DNA from: Bacteroidota bacterium
GTDB lineage: Bacteria; Bacteroidota; Ignavibacteria; Ignavibacteriales; Melioribacteraceae
Direction: 5' to 3'
Length of the DNA stretch: 64,000 bases
NCBI GenBank assembly: GCA_018818065.1
Contig: JAHISV010000012.1
Location: forward strand, 310,001-374,000
Shown: piece by piece, positions 27,765 to 37,055 of the stretch
Numbering within the stretch: position 1 is the stretch's first letter
How the letters are laid out: each line of letters starts with the position of its first letter
Notes under the pieces: generated by a model
The model's input: only the letters and a program-made list of their open reading frames with translations
What the model was told of the DNA's origin: nothing
Databases searched by the model: none
Position numbers and translations under genes: made by a program

Positions 27765-27890
27765 TTCATTTTCAAGAAGAATGAAGAAATTTCTTTCATA
27801 TTCGGATCGTTTTTTATGCGTCGTTTTTAACTCTGTTGCGTCAAAGACTAAACTCACGTATTAAATTTTCAAGGGCGTGAACCTCATGCG

Positions 27891-27956
27891 GACGGGTTCG
27901 TTTTGGTCGAAACCGTCTATTATATTACTATTCGAGTAGCAAGTAGGGTTTGCTAC
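27891..27956. terminator. Two hairpins in the convergent gap after the PRPP synthetase gene
   Basis: One stem pairs GACGGGTTCG (27891-27900) with CGAAACCGTC (27908-27917), with one mismatch. The other pairs GTAGCAA (27936-27942) with TTGCTAC (27950-27956), with a seven-base loop, and overlaps the next gene's stop. Neither has a strong T-run, so this is a weak terminator call for convergent genes. Confidence 0.4.
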
Positions 27957-28582
27957 CTGAAGCTTTCCTCAATTTCAGCGAACTTTTCCAGGAACTTACT
28001 TACATGATAACCATCCATCAAAGCATGATGAGCTTCGATATTAATCGGCATATTCTTTATGCCATTTAAATCAGTTATTTTTCCAATGGTTATTTTGGGA
28101 ATTGAATCATCCTCGCCAAATTTACGGGGGTGTTGGATGCTTGTAAAATCAATCCATGGAAGCACTGATAAATGTATTACGTTAGCATTTTTCTCCGAAG
28201 GAACCAGTTCATCCATTTCTCTGGCACGCTTAACTTCTTTTTCTGAGGCTTCATAAAAGCTTTCAAAATTTTTGTCATATTCCATGTAGGCAAACGCAAA
28301 GGATTTATCATCCTTTAATACAACCGCTCCGGCTGATATGGCATCAAAACATACTACACCATCATCTTCAATCCTTAAACGGAATTCTTCAGTTTCATTT
28401 ACTGCTCTCATAACCGCGTAAAGGTAACAGATAAACTTTGAGAGCTTTTTGGTCTCGGCGTAATTAAAAATATTCGTACAGTTTATTCGGGTTGTAATAT
28501 TGAAGAATGGACTATCAAATTCTTTGAAAAACCTGTATTGTTCTTTCCTGTTCCAGGTATCAATCTCAATTTTGTGTTTCAT
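27953..28582 (-). CDS. Chloramphenicol acetyltransferase-like (CAT-fold) acyltransferase
   Basis: The 209 residues match the CAT fold. They run from an N-terminal IDTWNRKEQYRFFKEF, the hallmark start of the family, through LSVLPWIDFTSIQHP to INIEAHHALMDGYHVSKF, with the catalytic histidine second in HH. True CAT enzymes carry HHAVCDGFH; the ALMDGYH variant here is common in chromosomal relatives whose natural substrates are unknown. Its start overlaps the HAD phosphatase stop by 17 nt, so it forms an operon with that gene and probably with the Crp/Fnr gene before it. A resistance role should not be assumed from sequence alone. Confidence 0.85.
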   Translation of the reverse strand: MKHKIEIDTWNRKEQYRFFKEFDSPFFNITTRINCTNIFNYAETKKLSKFICYLYAVMRAVNETEEFRLRIEDDGVVCFDAISAGAVVLKDDKSFAFAYMEYDKNFESFYEASEKEVKRAREMDELVPSEKNANVIHLSVLPWIDFTSIQHPRKFGEDDSIPKITIGKITDLNGIKNMPINIEAHHALMDGYHVSKFLEKFAEIEESFR

Positions 28583-29270
28583 CGAAAATCATTCCAATAA
28601 TTTGCGAAATATTATCCACAACTGGGAAATTAAAAATTGAGTCGTTTTTATCAACCACTTCATGCGCCCAGGTGGTATGGAATGGAACATGAATGACATT
28701 GCCTCCCAGTTCGAGAACAGGCAAAATGTCAGATTTCACAGAATTGCCTATCATTAGAAATTCTTCGGGAGTTACATCAAGATGCGCCAGTAATTTTGCA
28801 TAATTCTCACTCTGTTTATCACTCATTATTTCAATATGGTGAAAGTATTTTCCTAACCCAGAGACTCTCAGCTTTCTTTCCTGATCTAGCAAATCCCCTT
28901 TCGTAGCAACTATTAACACATAATTTTTAGAAAGTCGGCTAAGAACTTTTTCAACATTTTCAAATACTTCCATCGGGGAATTGATAAGCTCTTTACCCAG
29001 GTTTATGATCTTATCAATTGTACATTGTGAGATCTGTTGTTTACTAACTTTAAGGGCAGTTTCAATCATAGAAAGCAGAAAACTTTTAGCGCCGAAGCCG
29101 TAAAGCTCAATGTTATTCATTTCAGTGGAGAATAATTCCTTGCCAATGGCTTCTTCACTGCCATACTCAGAAAGAAGTTGTTGATATTTTTTTTCAGTTT
29201 CCTGATAGAAAGGTTCGTTTACCCATAAAGTGTCGTCTGCATCAAACCCGATAATTTTTATATTTTTCAT
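28566..29270 (-). CDS. HAD-superfamily phosphatase
   Basis: The N-terminal motif IIGFDADDTLW supplies the nucleophilic Asp and its DxD partner. VATKGD lies near motif II, and EFLMIGNSVKSDILPVLELGGNVIHVPF supplies motif IV. A helical cap of about 100 residues lies between the first two motifs, typical of a C1-capped HAD. Substrate is unpredictable; sugar phosphates and nucleotides are common. It is sandwiched between the Crp/Fnr gene (15 nt gap) and the CAT-like gene (17 nt overlap). Length is normal at 234 residues. Confidence 0.83.
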   Translation of the reverse strand: MKNIKIIGFDADDTLWVNEPFYQETEKKYQQLLSEYGSEEAIGKELFSTEMNNIELYGFGAKSFLLSMIETALKVSKQQISQCTIDKIINLGKELINSPMEVFENVEKVLSRLSKNYVLIVATKGDLLDQERKLRVSGLGKYFHHIEIMSDKQSENYAKLLAHLDVTPEEFLMIGNSVKSDILPVLELGGNVIHVPFHTTWAHEVVDKNDSIFNFPVVDNISQIIGMIFDETQN

Positions 29271-29285
29271 ACCACAAACTTCTTC

Positions 29286-29921
29286 TTAATATTGTTTGTA
29301 AATTCTTTTAAGTCCATCCAACGATTCAATAACAATATCATTCTTCCGGGTAGTTATTAGTTTTTCATCAGCAAACTTTTTTAATATCCGGTTGATGCTT
29401 CTGATGTTTGTGCCGAAATAGGAGGACATGTTTTCTCGTGAAATGATTATTGTATCACTTGAAATATCATTTGATTCATTAACAAGAAATTTTGCAATGA
29501 GAAACTCAAGCGGATAATAACTTGATTGAACAGTACGATCTGATAATTTTAACAATCTGTTAGACAAGGCCTGGCAAAGTTCGACGGACATTTTGAAATC
29601 ATGCTCAAGTATTTTTTCAAAAACCGCGTGTGGAATTTTTACAATTTCACATTCGGTAAGTGCTTCAACTGTGCCGAAATAATTTGTCTTAGTGAAATAT
29701 TCCAATTCGCCAAATAACTCATTGTTACCAAAAATTCCGATCAAAAATTCCTGTCCCCTCTCGTTAGTGTGGAAGGCTTTAACAGTGCCACGCAAAACAA
29801 TGAATACAAAAAATGGCGGGGCTTCCTGGTTGGTGATAATATCACCACTTTGAATGGTTACCGTATTCAGCTCATCAGCTAAATGTTTGGGTAGTTTATT
29901 TAAGAGTTCGCTAAACATCAT
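29286..29921 (-). CDS. Crp/Fnr-family transcriptional regulator
   Basis: Residues 1-125 form the cyclic-nucleotide-binding-type beta barrel (IQSGDIITNQEAPPFFVFIVLRG, FGNNELFGELEYF). Residues about 150-205 form the winged helix (ISRENMSSYFGTNIRSINRILKKFADE). No cysteine cluster for an Fnr iron-sulfur site is seen. A classical class III cyclase lies at 60972-62102, so cyclic AMP sensing is possible in this organism, but the barrel lacks an obvious RS phosphate-binding motif. It begins a minus-strand group with the HAD and CAT-like genes and may control it. Confidence 0.85.
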   Translation of the reverse strand: MMFSELLNKLPKHLADELNTVTIQSGDIITNQEAPPFFVFIVLRGTVKAFHTNERGQEFLIGIFGNNELFGELEYFTKTNYFGTVEALTECEIVKIPHAVFEKILEHDFKMSVELCQALSNRLLKLSDRTVQSSYYPLEFLIAKFLVNESNDISSDTIIISRENMSSYFGTNIRSINRILKKFADEKLITTRKNDIVIESLDGLKRIYKQY

Positions 29922-29984
29922 GAGGTTAAGAAACGGAAATTAAATAAAAAACACCAGGACAATTGTCTCTATTTGGTGATTGAA

Positions 29985-30608
29985 CTAAGGGCAAAGGTTT
30001 TTCTCAAAAAGTTGATGGTCCGTACTTGTAACAAACCCAACTCTTTTCAAAAATACATTATGTTTTTCGGTTGTTTTTTCTGCAAGCAGTTTCGTTATTC
30101 CCCTTTCCGGGAAGAAGCCGGATTCGCATGACATAAGAAAATATGAATTCTTTAAATCCCGGTAATCCGGAATAGCAAAATCCAGATCTATTTTCGCGCT
30201 GCTTCCTTCCAATTTGTGATATGATACAAGACCAACCGGCAGCATGTTTCGCAAAATGAATACACTAAAATTATTATTGAGAACCTGAGGATCAAAATCA
30301 GGAAAGAATTCTTTAATTTCGAGCGCATGGAACTCTATAAACTTCCACATATATTTTGAGGTGGAATTTATTTCCAGAAATGTAAAATAGTCCTTCTGAC
30401 TCCTCATCTGATAAATATAATATAGGTCAACCATTGTGATAAAACTATTTAGCACAAAAACAGGGTATGCTTCCATAAGAAGTCCATAAGTTGCAAAGGT
30501 AGCAGCCCCAATCAAATTTATCCGGCGTAATTTTTTAATGCTTTTCATCATCAACGAAACAGCAATTAACCCCGACCCGCAATATCCAATAATTTCAATC
30601 CAAGTCAT
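29985..30608 (-). CDS. YgjV-like membrane protein
   Basis: The first 85 residues contain three hydrophobic helices with GYCGSGLIAVSLMMKSIKKL, LRRINLIGAATFATYGLLM and VFVLNSFITMVDLYYIYQM. This is the typical YgjV/inner-membrane pattern. The remaining 120 residues are a soluble domain of the type attached in longer family members (DFDPQVLNNNFSVFILRNMLPVGLVSY). Function is unknown. I place the start at the ATG at 30608; 15 codons further upstream an alternative exists but adds an unlikely, charged lead. It faces the aconitase-type gene divergently, with 244 nt of shared promoter space. Confidence 0.72.
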   Translation of the reverse strand: MTWIEIIGYCGSGLIAVSLMMKSIKKLRRINLIGAATFATYGLLMEAYPVFVLNSFITMVDLYYIYQMRSQKDYFTFLEINSTSKYMWKFIEFHALEIKEFFPDFDPQVLNNNFSVFILRNMLPVGLVSYHKLEGSSAKIDLDFAIPDYRDLKNSYFLMSCESGFFPERGITKLLAEKTTEKHNVFLKRVGFVTSTDHQLFEKNLCP

Positions 30609-30852
30609 TATACACTTCCATTCTTCAAAAAATAAAGGCTCCCAAAATAACACATGTGCCTATCTGTAGCAAATTAACATTTATTGCAGACTATTAGTTT
30701 ATGTTTATTTCAGAATCCTTAAATAACTCCGAAAACCCTGTAAATAAAGTCTAAAATGTTATAAAAGAATAACAATTCGCCCTATTGATTTAGTACACAG
30801 AGTTTGCCTAATTTTTGTTATTAATAAAAAAATATTCGGAAGGAAATTTGAA

Positions 30853-32664
30853 ATGGGAATGACATTAGTAGAAAAGATATTAGCCAACCACTCTAAATAT
30901 GAGGTGGTTAAACCCGGTGAAAATATTGACATAATGATTGATGCAAGAGTAGCCCGTGATTTTGGCGGCGCCAACGTAGTAAAAAACCTTCAGGATAATG
31001 GACTTTCGGTCGAGGACCCCTCTAAGACTTGTTTTACCTTTGATTGTAATCCAACAGGGTCAGATCAAAAGTATGCTGTTAATCAGCACATTTGCCGCTT
31101 GTTTGCCCGTGAGAATAACATTAAAGTATATGATATCAACTCTGGTATCGGAACACATGTTGCTATCGATCAGGGACTGGCTTGGCCTGGCAGTACTTTC
31201 ATCTCTACTGATTCTCATGCAAACATTATGGGTGCAATTGGGGCTTTTGGTCAGGGCATGGGCGATGTTGATATTGCAGCAGCATGGGCAAAAGGGTCTA
31301 CATGGTTTAAGGTTCCGGCTTCAGCTAAAATTACAATCTCCGGAAAGCGACCTGCTAATGTTACTGCTAAAGATATAGTTCTTAATTTGCTTAATAAATT
31401 TGGCGCAAATACCTTACTTGGCCTTTCTGTTGAATTGCACGGTGAAGAAATTGACAATTTAACTCTTGACGAACGTATTACAATTTCTTCCATGGGCACT
31501 GAAATGGGTGCTATTATCATTCTAATTCCTGCAAGTGATGAAATTCAAAAATATGCCGAAGAGAAGACAGGCAGAAAGCTTGATATTATTAAAGCTGATG
31601 ATGATGCCAAATACGAAGTTGTTGAAGAGATGAACATTGAATCTTTTGTGCCAATGGCTTCACGACCCGGTAAACCACATGATTCAGTTAGCATCGAAGA
31701 ATTGAAAAAAATTAAAATTGATTCTGCTTTTATTGGAAGTTGTACAAATGGCAGAATAGAAGATTTAAGAGCCGCAGCAAATGTTCTAAAAGATAAAAAA
31801 GTTGCACCTGGTGTTGTTCTTAAAATTGTACCAACAACTGATGATGTCTGGCAGCAGGCAATGGATGAAGGTTTGGTGAAAATATTTAAGAATGCAGGAG
31901 CTTTAGTATCTAACGCAGGTTGCGCAGGTTGTGCGGCTGGACAGGTTGGACAGAACGGTCCGGGCGAGATTACCATATCAACCGGCAACAGAAATTTCCC
32001 CGGCAAACAGGGAAAAGGCGAAGTTTACTTGTCATCGCCTTCAAACGTGGCTGCTTCTGCAGTTGCGGGGTATATTACCACAGAGGATGATATTCCTTTG
32101 GAGCCGGCTTTATTTATTATGGGTGAGAAAATTGATCGTATTTCAAATGCAGCTAAGACGCGAAAAGTTGTCGAAGATAAAGCTATAGTTGTTGAAGGGC
32201 GAGTGTGGGTAATTGAAGAAGATAACATCGATACCGATATGATTTTCCATAATCGCTATCTTACAATAACCGACATTAATGAAATGGGTCAGTATACTTT
32301 TGACAATCTTGAGGGCTATGAAGATTTTGCAAAAAAATCTCAACCAGGTGACATAGTTATCGTGGGCAAAAACTTTGGATCAGGCAGTTCCCGCCAGCAG
32401 GCAGTTGATTGCTTTAAGGCACTTGGCGTTCAAGCAATACTTGCCGAATCATACGGTGCCATTTACGAAAGAAACGCTATCAACGCCGCATTTCCTATTC
32501 TTAGTTACGATTCATTGAATGATCTTGACATTGTTAATGGTGACAAAATTAAAATTAATTTTGAAACTGGTGAAGTCACTAGTCTTAAAAACGAAAAGAA
32601 AATTACCATAAATAAATTTTCTGATGTTCAGCTTGAGATTTATCAGAACGGTGGCTTGTTCTAA
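30853..32664 (+). CDS. Fused LeuC-LeuD type aconitase/isopropylmalate dehydratase family protein
   Basis: This iron-sulfur hydro-lyase isomerises a hydroxy di- or tricarboxylate. Residues 1-420 are the catalytic large-subunit part, with STDSHANIMGAIGAFGQGMGD, IGSCTNGRIEDLRAAA and NAGCAGCAAGQVG supplying the [4Fe-4S] cysteines. Residues about 440-603 are the swivel, small-subunit part with DNIDTDMIFHNRYL and GKNFGSGSSRQQAV. Bacterial LeuC and LeuD are usually separate; here they are fused in the order C-D. The short large-subunit form resembles the homoaconitase/archaeal LeuC-like aconitase group. Substrate could be citrate, isopropylmalate or homocitrate. It is monocistronic, with a GGAAGGA ribosome-binding site and a strong terminator. 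Confidence 0.86.
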   Translation: MGMTLVEKILANHSKYEVVKPGENIDIMIDARVARDFGGANVVKNLQDNGLSVEDPSKTCFTFDCNPTGSDQKYAVNQHICRLFARENNIKVYDINSGIGTHVAIDQGLAWPGSTFISTDSHANIMGAIGAFGQGMGDVDIAAAWAKGSTWFKVPASAKITISGKRPANVTAKDIVLNLLNKFGANTLLGLSVELHGEEIDNLTLDERITISSMGTEMGAIIILIPASDEIQKYAEEKTGRKLDIIKADDDAKYEVVEEMNIESFVPMASRPGKPHDSVSIEELKKIKIDSAFIGSCTNGRIEDLRAAANVLKDKKVAPGVVLKIVPTTDDVWQQAMDEGLVKIFKNAGALVSNAGCAGCAAGQVGQNGPGEITISTGNRNFPGKQGKGEVYLSSPSNVAASAVAGYITTEDDIPLEPALFIMGEKIDRISNAAKTRKVVEDKAIVVEGRVWVIEEDNIDTDMIFHNRYLTITDINEMGQYTFDNLEGYEDFAKKSQPGDIVIVGKNFGSGSSRQQAVDCFKALGVQAILAESYGAIYERNAINAAFPILSYDSLNDLDIVNGDKIKINFETGEVTSLKNEKKITINKFSDVQLEIYQNGGLF

Positions 32665-32677
32665 ATTAGTTTTGGTG

Positions 32678-32709
32678 TGGGGCTACTCTCTGTAGCCCCA
32701 TTATTCTTC
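32678..32709 (+). terminator. Rho-independent terminator after the aconitase-type gene
   Basis: A perfect nine-base stem (TGGGGCTAC, five-base loop, GTAGCCCCA) ends at 32700 and is followed by a T-rich tail TTATTCTTC. It begins 13 nt after the stop codon. Confidence 0.85.
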
Positions 32710-32921
32710 AAAATAATCGTAATTCCTCCTGATCTGACTATAGCTTCGTAGATAAGAAAAAACTGCAGGTTTAAAAAGAATTCTGTTTAGCTAATCTGCT
32801 AATATTGAACTTAGGGGACTTACTAATTGTAGTAGTTATGTAGCTGTTTTGCTTTAATTTGTAATATATCTAAAGAGTAATTTACACTTAATAAATTGTA
32901 GCAACGGATAAAATATCTTCT

Positions 32922-35861
32922 ATGCAACTTGACAAAATTATTAATAACAAAGCATTACGGATAACGTTAATCTACCTTTTATTTGGTTCATTATGGATTT
33001 TACTTTCTGATAGAATTGTTGACAATCTTTTCGGTAATTCCGCAATTATCACTTCGATACAAACCTACAAAGGATGGTTCTACGTCCTCATTACTGGTCT
33101 TATTTTTTATCATCTTATCTCGCGTGAATTCAAAACAAGATCAGTGGCTGAGACTTTTCTTAGGGAAAGTGAAGAAAGATACAAAACGCTTGCTGACCTT
33201 ACTTTTGAGGGAGTTCTTATTCATGATAACGGTGTAATTATTGATTTTAATAAATCTCTCCAGGAGATAATCGGCTATCAGAGTGAAGATTTAGTTGGAA
33301 TAAATATAATCGAGAATCTGGTTGTTGACGATTACAGGCAATTGGTTTATGAAAAACTTAAAAGTGACACACTAATTCCTTATGAATTTGAAATTTACAA
33401 TAAGAACAACAATAGAATATGGATGGAAGGAGTAGCAAAAAACATTGAATATAAAGGATCTCCTGCAAGAGTTGTTGCCTTAAGAGATATTACCTGGCGT
33501 AAAAAGGCGGAGCTTGAATTACGTGAGAGTAAAGAACAGTTTAGTAGGTTAATCGAAGCTAGCCCGGTAGGCATAACGATTCTGCGCGATGGGAAATCGA
33601 TATATAACAATAATGCTGCTGCAGTCCTATTTGGATTCAGAGTACCATCTGTCCTATTCGGCACACACCTGCTTGACAGGATTGCACCAAGTGAACGGGA
33701 TCGTGTTTTAGAGATTTCAAAAAACCGAGAGATTGGTGGAGATGTTCCTGTTCAGTACGAAACCGTTGGACTTAGAGATGATGGATTAACCTTCCCCATG
33801 CTGGTAAATGCCACACTTGCAGAACTACCTGGTGGAACTTCTACTATAGCATTTTTAACGGATTTAACTTATCGTAAAAATGCTGAAGAAAAGATTAAAG
33901 AAAGCGAGCATAGGTTTAAAACCTTATCCGACCTTGCACTTGAAGGGATTTTATTACTTCACAACGGAATTGGAATTGACTGTAATGAAGCGTTCTGTCA
34001 AATCTACGGTTATTCCAGGGAAGAGTTGCTGGGGATTGACCTTGCACCACTTCTTATGGAAGGGAAGTATCTTGAAGAAACAAGGGAGCTAATTAAACAA
34101 AAAGAATGGGCATCCAGAATAATTGAATGCGTACATAAGACCGGTAAAAAGCTGTGGATTGAGGATACCGCAAAAGTTATTGAAGTGGACAATAAAAAAG
34201 TACAGGTAGTATATGTAAAAGATATTACATGGAAAGTTGAAGTAGAATCTGCTCTAAAACAAAGTGAGGAGAAGTACAAACGACTAGTTGATAATGCCCC
34301 GGACGTGATTTACAGAATTCAGATAAAACCATTTCCCATACTTGAGTATATTTCTCCGCAAATTGAAGTCATGACAGGTTATTCGCCAAAAAACTTCATG
34401 GACGATAAAGAACTTTGGCTTAAATTCATTCACCATGAGGATCTCCACCTTGTTGATGAAACCATAAATGCCGGCAAAGATGACAAACCCATAATAATGA
34501 GATGGATAACCAAAGATGGCAAAAAAGTGTGGGTGGAAAATAGAATTTCCTTCTTCAATGACGAAGATGGCTTACAATATCTTGAAGGAATTGCACAGGA
34601 TATCACAAGTCAGAAACTTGGGGAAGATACGCTTCGTGAAAATGAAGAAAGGCATAGGATATTATCAGAAGCAACTTCCGATTTTGTTTACTCAGTTGAA
34701 ATTGATCAGGAAGGTCTCTGGAGTTTTAAATGGATAAGTGGTGCTTTCGAAAAAGTATCAGGCTACTCCCCTGAGGAAATTAACAAACTGCCGTTCAGAT
34801 GGAAAAGGCTCGTTCACCCTGAAGATTTGAACGGAGATTTTCTACGCATGACTCAGGATCTGTCAAAGAATCTTGAAGGTGTTTACAAATACAGGATTAT
34901 TACCAAGCCTGGTGCAGTAAGGTGGCTGCAGGATACGACTAAGCCAATTTTGGATTCTAAAACAAAAAAAGTAGTTCGGGTTTTAGGGGCGGTTCAGGAT
35001 ATAACAGAAAAGGTTATCGCCGAAGAAGAAATTATTAATTATAGAGTCCATCTCGAAACTTTGGTAGCTGAACGCACATTAGAGTTGCAGGATTTGAATA
35101 TTCAGCTGACAAGCGAAATTGATAAACAGAAAGTCGCTGAGAAAAAAGTAAAGGAAGCCTTAAGGAAAGAAAAGGAATTAAACGAACTTAAATCGGGATT
35201 TCTTTCAATGGCTTCACACGAATTTCGGACTCCACTCACAGCAATTCTTTCATCAGCAGATATTCTATCAATTGCAGCAGAGAACAATAATTACGAGAAA
35301 ATTAACAAGCATATTAATAAAATTAAAAATTCAATCAGCACAATGACTTCCCTTCTTGACGATGTTATCCTGGTTGGTCGATCTGACAGCAAACAGATAA
35401 AAATAAAGTATGAAGAGGTTGATGTAGTTGAACTGGCGTACAACATTATAAGTGATCTAAAAAACCATCCTGATTATAATCATAATGTAGAACTTGACAT
35501 CGAGGCTGACAAACTTTTAATAAAGATAGATTCCAAACTCTACAGACAAATTCTGGATAACCTTTTAACAAATGCTGTTAAGTATACAGATTTCGGCACA
35601 AGAATTATTTTAAAAATTAAACTAGCAGATTCAACTTTAATTTCACAAATTGAGGACGAGGGTCCTGGCATTGCAAATGAAGAATTGAAAAAGATTTTTG
35701 AACCCTTTTACAGAATTCATCCGGAGAAAAAAATCTCTGGTTCTGGACTAGGACTGGCAATTGTAAATCAGTCTGTGGAAAAATTAGGCGGAAAACTGAG
35801 CACAATTTCTCAACTTTCGAAAGGCACAAAATTCATTATTGAAATTCCCATAAAATTGTAG
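32922..35861 (+). CDS. Membrane hybrid-free multi-PAS histidine kinase
   Basis: This 979-residue kinase starts with two hydrophobic helices (about 13-32 and 48-66) that anchor it in the inner membrane with little periplasmic sequence. Five PAS/PAC modules follow to about residue 705, each recognisable by an ESEERY- or EKIKESEHRFKTLSD-like linker. A coiled coil leads to the HisKA domain, FLSMASHEFRTPLTAILSS, with phospho-His about 765. The ATPase domain has NLLTNAVKYTD, DEGPGIAN and GSGLGLAI. No receiver domain is attached. The REC-LytTR gene starts 11 nt downstream and is its natural partner. Signal specificity is not readable; some PAS modules could bind cofactors. Confidence 0.9.
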   Translation: MQLDKIINNKALRITLIYLLFGSLWILLSDRIVDNLFGNSAIITSIQTYKGWFYVLITGLIFYHLISREFKTRSVAETFLRESEERYKTLADLTFEGVLIHDNGVIIDFNKSLQEIIGYQSEDLVGINIIENLVVDDYRQLVYEKLKSDTLIPYEFEIYNKNNNRIWMEGVAKNIEYKGSPARVVALRDITWRKKAELELRESKEQFSRLIEASPVGITILRDGKSIYNNNAAAVLFGFRVPSVLFGTHLLDRIAPSERDRVLEISKNREIGGDVPVQYETVGLRDDGLTFPMLVNATLAELPGGTSTIAFLTDLTYRKNAEEKIKESEHRFKTLSDLALEGILLLHNGIGIDCNEAFCQIYGYSREELLGIDLAPLLMEGKYLEETRELIKQKEWASRIIECVHKTGKKLWIEDTAKVIEVDNKKVQVVYVKDITWKVEVESALKQSEEKYKRLVDNAPDVIYRIQIKPFPILEYISPQIEVMTGYSPKNFMDDKELWLKFIHHEDLHLVDETINAGKDDKPIIMRWITKDGKKVWVENRISFFNDEDGLQYLEGIAQDITSQKLGEDTLRENEERHRILSEATSDFVYSVEIDQEGLWSFKWISGAFEKVSGYSPEEINKLPFRWKRLVHPEDLNGDFLRMTQDLSKNLEGVYKYRIITKPGAVRWLQDTTKPILDSKTKKVVRVLGAVQDITEKVIAEEEIINYRVHLETLVAERTLELQDLNIQLTSEIDKQKVAEKKVKEALRKEKELNELKSGFLSMASHEFRTPLTAILSSADILSIAAENNNYEKINKHINKIKNSISTMTSLLDDVILVGRSDSKQIKIKYEEVDVVELAYNIISDLKNHPDYNHNVELDIEADKLLIKIDSKLYRQILDNLLTNAVKYTDFGTRIILKIKLADSTLISQIEDEGPGIANEELKKIFEPFYRIHPEKKISGSGLGLAIVNQSVEKLGGKLSTISQLSKGTKFIIEIPIKL

Positions 35862-35872
35862 GTTCCTTATTT

Positions 35873-36634
35873 ATGAATGAAAAAATATTAGTTGTTGAGG
35901 ATGATGATGACATTCGTGAAAACCTGATAGAGCTTCTCAACCTGCTTGGATATGAAGCATTGGAAGCTGCAAACGGAACAGAAGGAATTTCTTTAGCTGT
36001 AAAAAATAATCCTGACTTAATTCTGTGTGATATTCTGATGCCGGAGTGTGATGGATATGATGTATATAAAAAACTACAAGAAGTTGATGCTACTCGCGAC
36101 ATTCCCTTTATTTTCCTTACAGCAAAGGCTGAACTTAAAGATATTAGAACCGGTATGGGGCTTGGTGCTGATGATTATATAGTTAAACCTTTTTCATCAA
36201 AGGATTTGAAAAACTCAATAAATATACGACTAAAGAAAGCCAGGAGAATTAAGCCAGTAGAATCAGAACAAACTAATATTGAAAAGGCTAAAATTCTTGA
36301 CTACGAAGAAACCGCTTTGCTCATGTCAGGAGGGAAACCCCATCTAGTGGCAGTTAAAGAAATAAAACATATCCAAGCGGATAGTCAGTACTCAACTGTC
36401 TTTTTTTCAAAAAAAGGTCAAATTTCCGTTCGTAAGTCAATAAAAGATTGGGAAGCAATACTTCCTGAAAAACATTTCCTAAGAGTTCATAGATCAACAA
36501 TTATAAATCTTAACCATGTTGAAAAAATAGAAAAATGGTTCAATAATTCCTTTGTTGTTAAAATAAAGGAATTCGAGGATACACTTCCAATAAGTCAACG
36601 TTACGCTAGTAAACTAAGAAAAAAACTCCTTTAG
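35873..36634 (+). CDS. Response regulator with LytTR DNA-binding domain
   Basis: Residues 1-120 form a receiver domain: acidic EDDDD, phospho-Asp 53 in LILCDILMPE, Thr in FLTAKAE and Lys in DYIVKPFSS. Residues about 150-253 are a LytTR domain (KEIKHIQADSQYSTVFF, FLRVHRSTIINLNHVEKIEKW, LPISQRY). LytTR regulators usually control cell-surface, virulence-type or biofilm genes through direct repeats. It is the cognate partner of the PAS kinase 11 nt upstream. It ends about 420 nt before the chemoreceptor gene, which may belong to the same signalling cluster. Its target sites are not identified here. Confidence 0.9.
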   Translation: MNEKILVVEDDDDIRENLIELLNLLGYEALEAANGTEGISLAVKNNPDLILCDILMPECDGYDVYKKLQEVDATRDIPFIFLTAKAELKDIRTGMGLGADDYIVKPFSSKDLKNSINIRLKKARRIKPVESEQTNIEKAKILDYEETALLMSGGKPHLVAVKEIKHIQADSQYSTVFFSKKGQISVRKSIKDWEAILPEKHFLRVHRSTIINLNHVEKIEKWFNNSFVVKIKEFEDTLPISQRYASKLRKKLL

Positions 36635-36856
36635 AAACGTAAATACTTCATCTTCCATTCCATCTTAACTCCCTCTTACTATTCAATATAGGCTTACACT
36701 CGCAACGTATTTAAAGCGTTTGCAACAAATACCTTTCACTAACTCCACATTAATAATAATCCTTAAATAATATATCGATACTGTAAGTGAGGCTGATAGA
36801 ATTCTGTCTCAAAATAAGGTACATAAATTGAATCAAGTATCGTTGGAGTCGTAAAA

Positions 36857-36997
36857 ATGAGAACGGGATACAAAAAAGAAGATTACAAACCATTTGGGTT
36901 AAATCTTACACTCAGATTTTCCGGATTATTCAAAACTACTACTTCATTCCTCAATCTATTGCTTCTCCTGTTATTTCTAATCTGGATTATAAGATAA
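36857..36997 (+). CDS. 46-residue candidate membrane peptide
   Basis: The 421-nt space between the LytTR regulator and the chemoreceptor holds a 46-codon frame from ATG 36857. It begins MRTGYKKEDYKPFGLNLTLR and ends in a hydrophobic stretch (FLNLLLLLLFLIWIIR) that could span the membrane once. No family is recognised and no strong ribosome-binding site stands before it. The amphipathic basic N-terminus plus hydrophobic C-terminus resembles small membrane regulators or toxins, but this may be chance. The rest of the gap shows no gene, only AT-rich sequence that probably includes the chemoreceptor promoter. Confidence 0.3.
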   Translation: MRTGYKKEDYKPFGLNLTLRFSGLFKTTTSFLNLLLLLLFLIWIIR

Positions 36998-37055
36998 AAT
37001 TGCTAAACAAAATTAAATCGTAAATAAACACTTAAATCAAAACGGAGTAAAAAAT

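Noticed and set aside
27669-27857. Minus-strand frame with SLVFDATELKTTHKK resembling a transposase end
   Set aside because: It overlaps the 3' end of the PRPP synthetase gene, is only 62 codons, has no terminal repeats and no DDE residues. It is most likely a shadow frame.
27953-28582. Chloramphenicol resistance gene
   Set aside because: The HHALMDGYH active site and the genomic setting fit chromosomal CAT-fold acyltransferases of unknown substrate. No mobile element is present, so no resistance claim is made.
31545-32006. 153-codon antisense frame in the LeuC-LeuD gene
   Set aside because: It is antisense to conserved catalytic motifs, shows no domain and has no upstream signals.
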